Shown here piece by piece: positions 6,177-13,057 of a DNA stretch of 15,273 nucleotides. This DNA comes from an uncultured Bacilli bacterium (lineage in GTDB: Bacteria > Bacillota_I > Bacilli_A > RF39 > UBA660). The position numbers were made by a program, and so were the translations under genes. How positions within the stretch are numbered: position 1 is the stretch's first letter; every line of letters begins with the position of its first letter. Location: contig CALWAJ010000023.1 in assembly GCA_944373065.1 (NCBI GenBank), forward strand, positions 1 to 15,273. Reading direction: 5' to 3'. Below the pieces are notes generated by a model, which was not told where the DNA came from, did not search any database, and saw only the letters and a program-made list of their open reading frames with translations.

Positions 6177-8249
6177 ATGAAGAAAAAAATAATTAAATTC
6201 AAATATAAATTAATTAAAAAACTTAAAAGAATTAAAGAAGAAAAACTGATAAGTAATTATTTTAAAGACAATAAACTTTTTATTGTCTATGTCTTAGTTT
6301 GTGTTATAAATTCTACATTACTTAGATTTTTTACAATGCCAACTATGGAAAATTACTTATCTTTTAAACCTATAATAGCAGATATAGCAGTTGTTACTAT
6401 TATAGGTTCCTTCTCATATTTATTTAAAGGTAAGAAAAGATATGTTTATTTATTAGTATGGGCTATTATCTTTACTGCAATATGTACAATTAATTCAGCT
6501 TATTATACATTCTATACATCTTTTGCCAGTGTTTCCATGTTATCACTTACTCAGTATATTGGTGAAGTAGGAGATGCTGTCGTTGAAAATGTTTTACAAA
6601 TAAAAGATTTAGTTTATATCTTACCCCTTATTTTTTTCATCTATTATTATCATCGTCTTGCCAAAAATGACCAATATAAGATATATACAAAAGATAAAAG
6701 ATTTAAAAAATTTAAAAATACTATTTTAACTGGTGCTGTTATTCTTGTCATATTCATTGTAACTTTATCAAGTCTTGAAATAAGTAGATTTGTTAAGCAA
6801 TGGAATAGAGAATATATAGTTATGAGATTTGGTATTTATATGTATCAAGGAAATGATATAGTAGCAAGTATCCAACCTAAAATAACGGCTATGTTTGGTT
6901 ATGACGATGCTAAGAAAGAATTTACTGAATATTATGCTGATAGAACAGATGAACAAAATTATACTAATAAATATACAGATATCTTTGAAGGACGTAATGT
7001 AATTGTAATTCATGCAGAATCTATGCAAGGAATCGCTATAAATAGAACTTTTAATGGTGAAGAAGTAACACCTAATCTAAATAAAATGATTAAAGAAGGA
7101 TTATACTTTGATAATTTTTATTCACAAGTAAGTGTAGGAACAAGTAGTGATACTGAGTTAACTTATAATACAAGTCTTATGCCAACTCAAAGTGGTACTG
7201 CTTTTGTAAGTTACTTTGATAGAACTTATATCTCAACCCCATCATTACTTAAAGATAAAGGTTATTACACTTTCAGTATGCATGCTAATAATGCTGATTT
7301 CTGGAATAGACGTGCTATGCATGAGTCTTTAGGATATGATAAATTCTATAGTAAAGAAACATATGATGTTGATGATGAAAATGTAATAGGTTTAGGTTTA
7401 TCAGATAAAGAATTTTTCGCTCAATCTGTCGAAAAAATTAAGAAAATAAGTGAAAAACATGATAAATACTATGGTTATATCATAACTTTAACAAATCATA
7501 CACCATTCTCTGATACTGATAAATATGGAGAATTTCCTGTTACTATGAAAACTACTATAACTAATGAAGATGGAACGCAGGAAGAGGTAGAAGCGCCATA
7601 TTTAGAAGGCACTAAACTAGGTAATTATTTCAAGTCAGTTCATTATGCTGATGAGGCCTTAGGCGAGTTCTTTAATGAAATGGATGAAGCAGGACTATTA
7701 GATAATACAGTTGTTATTATATTTGGTGATCATGATGCTAGACTTCCAAGAAGTGAATTTAATCTAATGTATAATTATGATCCTGTAACTGATGATATAA
7801 AAGATGAAGATGATCCTACTTATGTTGACTATGATAGTTTTGATTATGAACTAGATCGTAAAGTACCACTTATTATTTGGACTAAAGATGGTAAAGTTAA
7901 AGGACAAATTGATTATACAATGGGAATGTATGATGTAATGCCTACAATTGGTAATATGTTAGGATTTTATAATAAATATGCCCTAGGACATGATATATTT
8001 GAAATAAAAGATGATAATATTGTTGTCTTTCCTAATGGTAATTGGGTAACAAATCTAATGTATTATAATAGTCAAAAAGGAGAGTATAAGCTTCTTAAAG
8101 ATGAAATAATTGATGAAGACTATATAACAAAAAATAATGAATATGCTGAAAAACTACTAAATGTATCAAATAAAGCGATTGTCTTTGACTTATTTAACCC
8201 AAATAGTGAAGAAGAAGCGAATAATAAAACAGTATCTAAAGAAAATTAG
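6177..8249 (+). CDS. LTA-synthase-family phosphoglycerol transferase
   Basis: This 690-aa enzyme has five N-terminal membrane helices (about 34-50, 63-82, 88-110, 143-158, 183-200) and an extracellular sulfatase-fold domain from about residue 270. LtaS-type enzymes move glycerol phosphate from phosphatidylglycerol to build polyglycerol-phosphate chains outside the membrane. Metal and substrate residues are present: Glu281 (VIHAESM), Asp518-His519 (FGDHD), His441 (LTNHTPF), and His369, Trp376 and Arg378 (MHANNADFWNRR). The nucleophile motif reads VGTSSDTE (320-327), where S. aureus LtaS has GKTSD; the aligned nucleophile is Ser323, with Thr322 beside it. An insertion of acidic residues (535-557) lies between FGDHD and the VPLIIW segment. 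It starts a transcription unit with a consensus promoter and is followed after 14 bases by a membrane-anchored partner gene. Glycolipid primase or another phosphoglycerol transferase is possible. Confidence 0.87.
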   Translation: MKKKIIKFKYKLIKKLKRIKEEKLISNYFKDNKLFIVYVLVCVINSTLLRFFTMPTMENYLSFKPIIADIAVVTIIGSFSYLFKGKKRYVYLLVWAIIFTAICTINSAYYTFYTSFASVSMLSLTQYIGEVGDAVVENVLQIKDLVYILPLIFFIYYYHRLAKNDQYKIYTKDKRFKKFKNTILTGAVILVIFIVTLSSLEISRFVKQWNREYIVMRFGIYMYQGNDIVASIQPKITAMFGYDDAKKEFTEYYADRTDEQNYTNKYTDIFEGRNVIVIHAESMQGIAINRTFNGEEVTPNLNKMIKEGLYFDNFYSQVSVGTSSDTELTYNTSLMPTQSGTAFVSYFDRTYISTPSLLKDKGYYTFSMHANNADFWNRRAMHESLGYDKFYSKETYDVDDENVIGLGLSDKEFFAQSVEKIKKISEKHDKYYGYIITLTNHTPFSDTDKYGEFPVTMKTTITNEDGTQEEVEAPYLEGTKLGNYFKSVHYADEALGEFFNEMDEAGLLDNTVVIIFGDHDARLPRSEFNLMYNYDPVTDDIKDEDDPTYVDYDSFDYELDRKVPLIIWTKDGKVKGQIDYTMGMYDVMPTIGNMLGFYNKYALGHDIFEIKDDNIVVFPNGNWVTNLMYYNSQKGEYKLLKDEIIDEDYITKNNEYAEKLLNVSNKAIVFDLFNPNSEEEANNKTVSKEN

Positions 8250-8263
8250 AGGGGAGCAAAAAT

Positions 8264-8881
8264 ATGAAATTAAAGAAAAAAGTAAAAGTAATATTAGTAA
8301 TAGCAATTCTTTTAATAGTAGCAGGTTTAGGTTTTATTGCATATGAAAGTGTAAAGCCTAAAGCAGTTAGAACAGCAACTGTTGAAAATGAGATTAAAGA
8401 ATATGGTTATACCTTAAAATCTACAAGAAATGACAGATATAAAAAGATGTTTCAAGAATTACAAGACATTTTAAGTAAGAAAAATGTTGATGAAAAAGCC
8501 TATCTTGAACAGATTAGTAAAATGTTTATAATGGATTTTTATACCTTAGATGATAAACTTGCTAATACTGATGTAGGAGGAATTGATTTTGTTCATACTA
8601 ATGCTAAGACTAACTTTTTAGAAAAAAGTGAAGATACCGTTTACAAGTATGTAGAAAATGATATTTATGGTAATAGAAATCAAAAATTACCAGAAGTTAC
8701 AGAAGTTACAATTGATAATATCGAGAATATAGAATATACTATAGGAACAGATTTTACAGATGATAATGCTTATAAAGTAGAAGTTTCTATAAAATATAAA
8801 GAAGATATGGATTATCCTACTAAAGCAACTCTTACTTTTGTTCATGAAGATAATAAGCTATCTTTAGTAGAAGTAGAATAA
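8264..8881 (+). CDS. Membrane-anchored extracytoplasmic protein, unknown function
   Basis: This 205-aa protein has a basic N-terminus (MKLKKKVK) and one hydrophobic helix (residues 8-27). There is no Cys lipobox, so it is probably an uncleaved anchor. The outer part has two amphipathic helical stretches (about 42-90, including KKMFQELQDILSKKNVDEKA) and a C-terminal beta-rich part ending in ATLTFVHEDNKLSLVEVE. The helix-then-sheet order and size resemble NTF2-like domains, but I see no diagnostic motif. AGAGGGGAG precedes ATG 8264, 14 bases after the LTA-synthase-like gene, so the two are co-transcribed. It may be an accessory factor of that enzyme; this is inferred from context. Confidence 0.75.
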   Translation: MKLKKKVKVILVIAILLIVAGLGFIAYESVKPKAVRTATVENEIKEYGYTLKSTRNDRYKKMFQELQDILSKKNVDEKAYLEQISKMFIMDFYTLDDKLANTDVGGIDFVHTNAKTNFLEKSEDTVYKYVENDIYGNRNQKLPEVTEVTIDNIENIEYTIGTDFTDDNAYKVEVSIKYKEDMDYPTKATLTFVHEDNKLSLVEVE

Positions 8882-8913
8882 TATCTTCTTTTTCTTTAAT
8901 AGGGGGAATTTAA

Positions 8914-10836
8914 ATGAAAATAATATATCCTGATTATGAAAACTGTTTAACTAACCTTACAAATTCTATTTTAAAGTATTTTGATATAACACCATATCAT
9001 ACGACATTAAAAAAACTAGATAAAATTTTAGAAGAAGATAACTATGATAATGTTGTATTATTAATTTATGATGGCATGGGGTCTAATATTTTAAATAGAA
9101 ACTTAGATGAAAAGTCATTTTTAAGAACAAATAAATTAACTGATATAAAAGCAGTTTTCCCACCAACTACAACAGCATCTACGACATCACTTTTATCAGG
9201 ATTAAATCCTCTAGAACATGGTTGGCTAGGATGGAATTTATATTTTAAAGAAATAGATGAGACAGTTACTATGTTCTTAAATACTAAAAAAGATACAGAT
9301 ATATTAGTATCTAAAAACTCTATTGCCAATAAATATTATCATTATAAGAGTATTATAGATTTAATAAATGAGAAATATAAAGCTTATAAACTAGTTCCAT
9401 TTGATAATAATCCTTATAGTGATTTAGAAGATTTAAATAATAGAATAATTAATTTATGTAAAGATAAAGATAAAAAGTTTATCTATGCTTATTATGATGA
9501 GCCAGACCATACTACTCATATTGAAGGAACAGACTCTGATATTACTATAAAACTTTATGAAGAGCTTGATAAAAGTACTAAAGAACTATGTGATAATTTA
9601 AAGGATACAAATACTCTAGTTATAGTAACAGCGGACCATGGTCATATAAATTCTATTCCTATAACATTAAGTGATTATAAAGATGTATTTAATCTCTTAA
9701 AACATGATATCTCTATTGAAGGTAGAGCCTGTGCTTTCTTTATTAAAGAGGGAAAAAAACAAGAATTTGAACAATTATTTAACCAATACTTTAAAGATGA
9801 TTTTATTTTATATACTAAAGAAGAAGTTATAAAAAATAAATTATTTGGAATAGGTTATGAAAATAAATTCTTTAAAGACTCTATAGGTGATTACTTAGCA
9901 GTCGCTATTTCTAATAAATATTTTAGATATAATGAAAACTCAGTTAAACTAGTATCAATGCACGCTGGATTAACAGAAGATGAGATGTTAGTTCCTTTAA
10001 TTATTAATAAAAACAGGAGGTTTAATAATATGAATTACAAACTAATTGCCATGGATTTTGATGGTACTCTTTTAAGAGATGATAAAACTATATCAGAAAA
10101 CACAAAAAACATTTTAAAATTATATAAAGACTTAGGTTATTTAATAGTAGGTGTAACAGCAAGAACATTAAAGAGTGCAAAAGATGTAATACCTTTAGAT
10201 ATCTTTAATTATCTTATTATAAATAATGGTGTATCTATTTATAATGTAGATAGCAATGAAATGATTTATCAAGGAAATATAGATAAAGACACTGCTAAAA
10301 CTATTACAGAGGAAATAGAGAGTCTTTGTGAACAAATAGATTATGTGACAGATAATATGTATTACATATATATTAATAAGAAAAATAGCAATCTTGATTT
10401 TATCAGAGATATTAGTAGTATTGAGGAAATAGGTGAACCAGTGGCTAGAATGAATGCATTCTTAAAAGATATAGACAAGGTAAAAGATTATTATGAGTTA
10501 ATAAGCACTAAATATAACAATGTTAATTGCTTCATAATGCAAGACTCTGATAGCATTAATAAGTGGCTTGTAATAAATCCTAAAGGAGTAAATAAAGCGA
10601 ATACTTTAAAAGAGTTAGGAAAAATGGAAAATATAAGTTTAGATGAGATGATTTTCTTTGGTGATGGACTAAATGACTTAGAAGTAATGGCCGAAGTTGG
10701 CTTAGGTGTAGCGATGGGAAATGCTTTAGAAGAGATTAAAGACAAGTCAAAAGAAGTTACAGAGTCTAACAATGAAGATGGTATAGTAAAGTTTTTAGAT
10801 AGAAAATTAAATAGACAAAAAGTTAAGAAACTATAG
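8914..10836 (+). CDS. Fusion: alkaline-phosphatase-superfamily phosphodiesterase + Cof-type HAD phosphatase
   Basis: The 640-aa frame holds two complete enzymes. Residues 1-370 are a nucleotide pyrophosphatase/phosphodiesterase-like domain: metal Asp53 (LLIYDGMGSN), probable nucleophile Thr86 (FPPTTTASTTSLLSG), Asp198/His202 (YYDEPDHTTHIEG), Asp241-His242 (VTADHGH) and His350 (SMHAGLTEDEM). Residues 373-640 are a Cof/YidA-type HAD phosphatase: Asp381/Asp383 (AMDFDGTLL), Thr415 (GVTART), Lys561 (NPKGVNKANTL) and Asp584/Asp588 (FFGDGLNDLEVM). Neither part has a signal peptide, so both should act in the cytosol, hydrolysing a phosphodiester or pyrophosphate and then a phosphomonoester; the substrates are unknown. 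At the junction lies a full AGGAGG (10015-10020) and an in-frame ATG (10030), so the HAD part may also be made alone. An AGGGGGAA site precedes ATG 8914. It is downstream of the LTA-synthase pair and upstream of the pseudouridine synthase. Confidence 0.85.
   Translation: MKIIYPDYENCLTNLTNSILKYFDITPYHTTLKKLDKILEEDNYDNVVLLIYDGMGSNILNRNLDEKSFLRTNKLTDIKAVFPPTTTASTTSLLSGLNPLEHGWLGWNLYFKEIDETVTMFLNTKKDTDILVSKNSIANKYYHYKSIIDLINEKYKAYKLVPFDNNPYSDLEDLNNRIINLCKDKDKKFIYAYYDEPDHTTHIEGTDSDITIKLYEELDKSTKELCDNLKDTNTLVIVTADHGHINSIPITLSDYKDVFNLLKHDISIEGRACAFFIKEGKKQEFEQLFNQYFKDDFILYTKEEVIKNKLFGIGYENKFFKDSIGDYLAVAISNKYFRYNENSVKLVSMHAGLTEDEMLVPLIINKNRRFNNMNYKLIAMDFDGTLLRDDKTISENTKNILKLYKDLGYLIVGVTARTLKSAKDVIPLDIFNYLIINNGVSIYNVDSNEMIYQGNIDKDTAKTITEEIESLCEQIDYVTDNMYYIYINKKNSNLDFIRDISSIEEIGEPVARMNAFLKDIDKVKDYYELISTKYNNVNCFIMQDSDSINKWLVINPKGVNKANTLKELGKMENISLDEMIFFGDGLNDLEVMAEVGLGVAMGNALEEIKDKSKEVTESNNEDGIVKFLDRKLNRQKVKKL
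10015..10032 (+). promoter_or_regulatory. Internal ribosome binding site and start codon at the fusion junction
   Basis: AGGAGG (10015-10020), a 9-base spacer and ATG (10030-10032) lie in frame at residue 373 of the fusion, exactly where the HAD domain begins (MNYKLIAMDFDGT). The alternative frame through the spacer ends in TGA at 10031-10033, overlapping the ATG as ATGA. This is the usual form of two adjacent genes. Confidence 0.7.
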
Positions 10837-10854
10837 AAAAGGTAGTGATTAATA

Positions 10855-11571
10855 ATGGAAAGATTACAAAAAGTAATAGCAAATGCAGGAATTGCTTCAA
10901 GGCGTAAAGCTGAAGAGCTAATTAAAGAGGGAAGAGTTACAGTTAATGGTGCAACAGTTACTGAATTAGGTACTAAAGTAACTAATAAAGATATAATTAA
11001 AGTAGATGGTAAACAAATTGAAAAAGAAAAAAAAGTTTATTATCTACTTAATAAACCTAGGGGAATAATAACAAGTGTTACAGATGACAAGGAAAGGAAG
11101 ACTGTAGTTGACTTAATACCATGTCATGAGAGAATTTATCCAGTAGGACGCCTTGATTATGATACAACAGGAGTCTTACTACTTACTAATGATGGAGAGT
11201 TCGCCAATATCTTAATGCATCCAAGTGATAAAGTTGAGAAAGTATATATCGTTAAAGTTAAAGGTATTATTAAAGGAGATGCCATTAATACTATAAAAAA
11301 TGGTGTTACAGTAGATGGTATAAGTTATGAGAAAGCTAAAGTTAAGTTAAGAAAGACTGATTATAAGACTAATACTTCTATGCTAACAGTAACAATACAT
11401 GAAGGACGTAATCATGAAGTAAAGAAAATGTTTGAAGCAGTAGGCTTTCCTGTCTTAAAACTAAGAAGAGAGAGAGAATTTATCTTTGATTTAAAAGGTC
11501 TAAATAGTGGTGAATATAGAAAACTAACCCCTAAAGAAGTCGCTATTGTCTATAGTTTAGAAAAAAAATAA
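10855..11571 (+). CDS. rluB: RsuA/RluB-family 23S/16S rRNA pseudouridine synthase
   Basis: This 238-aa enzyme has an S4 RNA-binding domain at residues 1-50 (MERLQKVIANAGIASRRKAE, GRVTVNG) and a pseudouridine synthase domain. The domain begins with YYLLNKPRGIITS and holds the catalytic Asp101 in VGRLDYDTTGVLLLTNDG. HEGRNHEVKKMFEAVG and LKLRRERE are further family motifs. It isomerises specific uridines in ribosomal RNA. Length and motif spacing are normal. It starts 18 bases after the fusion gene with GGTAGTGAT upstream and ends in a clear terminator, so it is the last gene of the unit. RluB (helix 89 of 23S) is the most common Firmicutes assignment; RsuA or RluF specificity cannot be excluded from sequence alone. 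Confidence 0.92.
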   Translation: MERLQKVIANAGIASRRKAEELIKEGRVTVNGATVTELGTKVTNKDIIKVDGKQIEKEKKVYYLLNKPRGIITSVTDDKERKTVVDLIPCHERIYPVGRLDYDTTGVLLLTNDGEFANILMHPSDKVEKVYIVKVKGIIKGDAINTIKNGVTVDGISYEKAKVKLRKTDYKTNTSMLTVTIHEGRNHEVKKMFEAVGFPVLKLRREREFIFDLKGLNSGEYRKLTPKEVAIVYSLEKK

Positions 11572-11591
11572 GAGCATTGTTTTGCTCTTTT
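11570..11591 (+). terminator. Rho-independent terminator after rluB
   Basis: AAGAGCA (11570-11576) pairs with TGCTCTT (11583-11589) over a 6-nt loop, with TTTT ending the second arm. It starts inside the stop codon of the pseudouridine synthase gene. Confidence 0.85.
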
Positions 11592-11711
11592 AATTTTAAC
11601 TTTTAACGATTTCGGTGTTTACACCAAAATAGTAATTAATTGCATTATTACTTTTTAAAATAAGCAACTTAAGCTCTTTATATAACTTATGTATATTGTT
11701 TCAAATCATAC
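11592..11711. other. Gene-free gap between convergent genes, with a small palindrome
   Basis: No open frame with a ribosome site is seen. It contains GGTGT-TT-ACACC (11614-11625), a perfect 5-bp dyad flanked by TTT and AAA, and a weaker AGTAAT/ATTACT hairpin (11631-11652) followed by TTTT. Both flanking genes end into this gap, so a promoter operator is not expected. A small RNA is possible but unsupported. Confidence 0.4.
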
Positions 11712-11741
11712 AAAAAGAAGCCCATAAATAAAGCTTCTTTT
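11712..11741 (-). terminator. Terminator of the ferredoxin gene
   Basis: AAAAGAAGC (11713-11721) pairs perfectly with GCTTCTTTT (11733-11741) around an 11-nt loop. Read on the minus strand it is followed by a T run, 21 bases after the ferredoxin stop. The plus strand also has a T run, so it can work both ways. Confidence 0.85.
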
Positions 11742-11762
11742 ACATGTATTATTTTATCAAGA

Positions 11763-11975
11763 TTAAGCAGCTTTTTCTTCTTGACCTTCTTCAATCTCAA
11801 TTGCACCAGTAGGACAAGAATCTGCTGCATCTCTTACTTCATCTTGAAATTCTTCTTTAACTTCTTCTACTTTCGCTTCACTTAATCCATCGTCGTTAAG
11901 TTCAAAAACATCTCTGCATATTTGTTCACATGCTCCACATCCTATGCAAGCATCTTTATTAACTTTTACTTTCAT
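11763..11975 (-). CDS. fer: Single-cluster 4Fe-4S ferredoxin
   Basis: This 70-aa acidic electron carrier has Cys10, Cys13 and Cys16 in ACIGCGACEQIC and Cys54 in SCPTGAIEIEE, the CxxCxxC...CP pattern that holds one [4Fe-4S] cluster. Cys20 is extra and is not followed by Pro. With no second Cys triplet it cannot complete a second cluster. Length is near that of Bacillus and Desulfovibrio single-cluster ferredoxins. The C-terminus carries an unusual acidic and Lys tail (EEGQEEKAA). It likely serves low-potential redox enzymes in the cytosol. The start is set by GGAGGG (plus-strand 11983-11988). It is a single-gene unit with its own promoter and terminator, divergent from the gene at 12082. Its link to the Suf machinery is only that Suf would load its cluster. 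Confidence 0.95.
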   Translation of the reverse strand: MKVKVNKDACIGCGACEQICRDVFELNDDGLSEAKVEEVKEEFQDEVRDAADSCPTGAIEIEEGQEEKAA

Positions 11976-11994
11976 TTTTAATCCCTCCGTTTTA

Positions 11995-12023
11995 ATTATA
12001 TCTTATTTTTATACTTTTGCCTA
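11995..12023 (-). promoter_or_regulatory. Ferredoxin promoter
   Basis: On the minus strand, TAGGCA (plus 12018-12023) and a perfect TATAAT (plus 11995-12000) are 17 bp apart. The ribosome site GGAGGG lies just downstream, so the leader is short. Confidence 0.7.
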
Positions 12024-12024
12024 C

Positions 12025-12053
12025 TTTAAATTTTCTAAATAGTATGATATTAT
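12025..12053 (+). promoter_or_regulatory. Promoter of the tail-anchored protein gene
   Basis: TTTAAA (12025-12030) and TATTAT (12048-12053) are 17 bp apart. Its -35 lies one base from the -35 of the divergent ferredoxin promoter, so polymerases on the two should exclude each other. Confidence 0.5.
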
Positions 12054-12081
12054 TGTAGTAAATAGTAAAGTAGGTGATATC

Positions 12082-12942
12082 ATGGGAAGAATGGAACGCT
12101 ATGATAATTCTAATATAAATCGCGTTAGAAGTAGAACAGAAAAAAATAAAGACTTATACAATGACTTAGGAAGATTAGAAAAATATACAACTCTTACAGA
12201 CGTTTCTAAAATAGAAGCTGTTGAATTAAATGCTGCTAAAAAGAATTATCGAACAAGAGAAGGGTATCATAGTCTTAAAGATTATGATATAAATGTAGAA
12301 AAACCTACTGTAAAAAAAGAGCTTGATGAATTTAACTTTCTTTATAATGATGAACATAAAACTTATGATATCAATAAAGTTCTAGAAGAAGCGAAAGAAC
12401 TAAGAGAAAAAGATTCTAAAGAAAAGAAAAGAAAACTACATAATGAGAAATATAATATCTTAGAAAGTAGTAAAGAAGATTTAGAAAAATTTAAAGAAGA
12501 GACTAAACTTAGACATAAACCTATAGAAAATGAAAAAGAATTAGAAGATTTAATTCATACAATTACTTCTAAAGAATTAAGAGAAGAGATAGATAAAGCT
12601 GAGAATAATGACAATAATAGCTTACTTAGTGATTTAATGGCTACTAATGTAAATGAAGAAGTATTAAAGCCTATCGCTACTAAGATAGAAGATAAAAAGA
12701 TAGAAGAAGATCCTAAAAAGCTAGATAAAGTTAAAGAAAAGACCATGTCTTTAAAAGATGAAATAGATAAATCATTTTATACTAAGAGTCTTGATTTAAG
12801 TGAAGAAGATTTTGAAACAGATGATGAGGAAGAAGAATTTGTTAAGCCATCTAAATTTTTAGGATTCTTAAAGTTTCTATTCTCTTTAATCTTAATACTT
12901 GCTGTTGGTTTTGGAGTATATTACGTAATCACAAACTTTTAA
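12082..12942 (+). CDS. Acidic, helical, tail-anchored membrane protein of unknown function
   Basis: This 286-aa protein is cytosolic over residues 1-256 and ends in one membrane helix at the extreme C-terminus (about 259-283, FLGFLKFLFSLILILAVGFG then VYYVITNF). There is no N-terminal signal, so it is tail-anchored. The N-terminal 60 residues (NINRVRSRTEKNKDLYNDLG, YHSLKDYDI) look like a short conserved module. The middle is a charged Lys/Glu helical region likely to form coiled coil, and residues 240-254 are very acidic (EEDFETDDEEEEF). I recognise no enzyme domain. The shape recalls membrane-tethered scaffold or cell-division accessory proteins, which is only an analogy. AGGTGAT (12072-12078) sets ATG 12082. 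The end of the gene runs into tandem repeats; no terminator is seen. Confidence 0.8.
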   Translation: MGRMERYDNSNINRVRSRTEKNKDLYNDLGRLEKYTTLTDVSKIEAVELNAAKKNYRTREGYHSLKDYDINVEKPTVKKELDEFNFLYNDEHKTYDINKVLEEAKELREKDSKEKKRKLHNEKYNILESSKEDLEKFKEETKLRHKPIENEKELEDLIHTITSKELREEIDKAENNDNNSLLSDLMATNVNEEVLKPIATKIEDKKIEEDPKKLDKVKEKTMSLKDEIDKSFYTKSLDLSEEDFETDDEEEEFVKPSKFLGFLKFLFSLILILAVGFGVYYVITNF

Positions 12943-13004
12943 AAATTGTATATCAAAACTTTTAAAATTTGTATATCAAATTCTTTAAAAAATGTATATT
13001 AAAT
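12936..13004. repeat. Three tandem 23-bp repeats
   Basis: Units lie at 12936-12958, 12959-12981 and 12982-13004. The first two match at 21 of 23 positions and the third matches the second at 18 of 23. The core is TTTAAAA(A/T)(A/T)TGTATAT(C/T)AAA. The first unit contains the stop codon of the tail-anchored gene. The array ends 2 bases before the -35 of the ATPase promoter, as expected for a regulator-binding array. Confidence 0.85.
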
Positions 13005-13005
13005 A

Positions 13006-13034
13006 TTGAATAAACTATAAAAATATGTTATCAT
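13006..13034 (+). promoter_or_regulatory. Promoter of the ATPase gene
   Basis: TTGAAT (13006-13011), a 17-bp spacer and TATCAT (13029-13034) with TG at 13026-13027 form an extended -10 promoter. The predicted start near 13041 leaves a leader of about 17 nt. Confidence 0.75.
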
Positions 13035-13051
13035 CTCTATATAGAGGTGAT
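13030..13051. promoter_or_regulatory. Dyad over the -10, start site and ribosome site of the ATPase gene
   Basis: A perfect 12-bp palindrome CTCTATATAGAG (13035-13046) is extended by ATCA (13030-13033) and TGAT (13048-13051), with one mismatch on each side of the core. It spans the -10, the likely start of transcription and the GAGGTGAT ribosome site. It could be an operator, or a hairpin that hides the ribosome site in longer read-through mRNA. Confidence 0.6.
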
Positions 13052-13057
13052 TTCTTT

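Noticed and set aside
6768..7028. Minus-strand Ile-rich open frame in the LTA-synthase-like gene
   Set aside because: It is antisense of coding sequence; its apparent membrane character comes from AT-rich reverse translation.
8161..8346. Open frame of about 60 codons overlapping the end of the LTA-synthase-like gene and start of the next gene
   Set aside because: It is Lys/Ser-rich low-complexity translation of two real genes in another frame, with no ribosome site of its own.
8882..8913. Terminator or promoter between the membrane-anchored gene and the fusion gene
   Set aside because: The 32-base gap has a T-rich run but no inverted repeat and no -35/-10 pair; the genes are more likely co-transcribed.
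9066..9329. Minus-strand open frame inside the phosphodiesterase domain
   Set aside because: It lies opposite highly conserved motifs (nucleophile region FPPTTTAST) of a real enzyme and has no promoter or ribosome site.
10491..10772. Minus-strand open frame inside the HAD domain
   Set aside because: It is the antisense of the motif III-IV region of a recognised phosphatase; Ser/Pro-rich composition is typical of antisense shadows.
12936..13004. Short CRISPR array
   Set aside because: The 23-bp units are directly adjacent with no spacers and no cas gene is nearby; they are simple tandem repeats.
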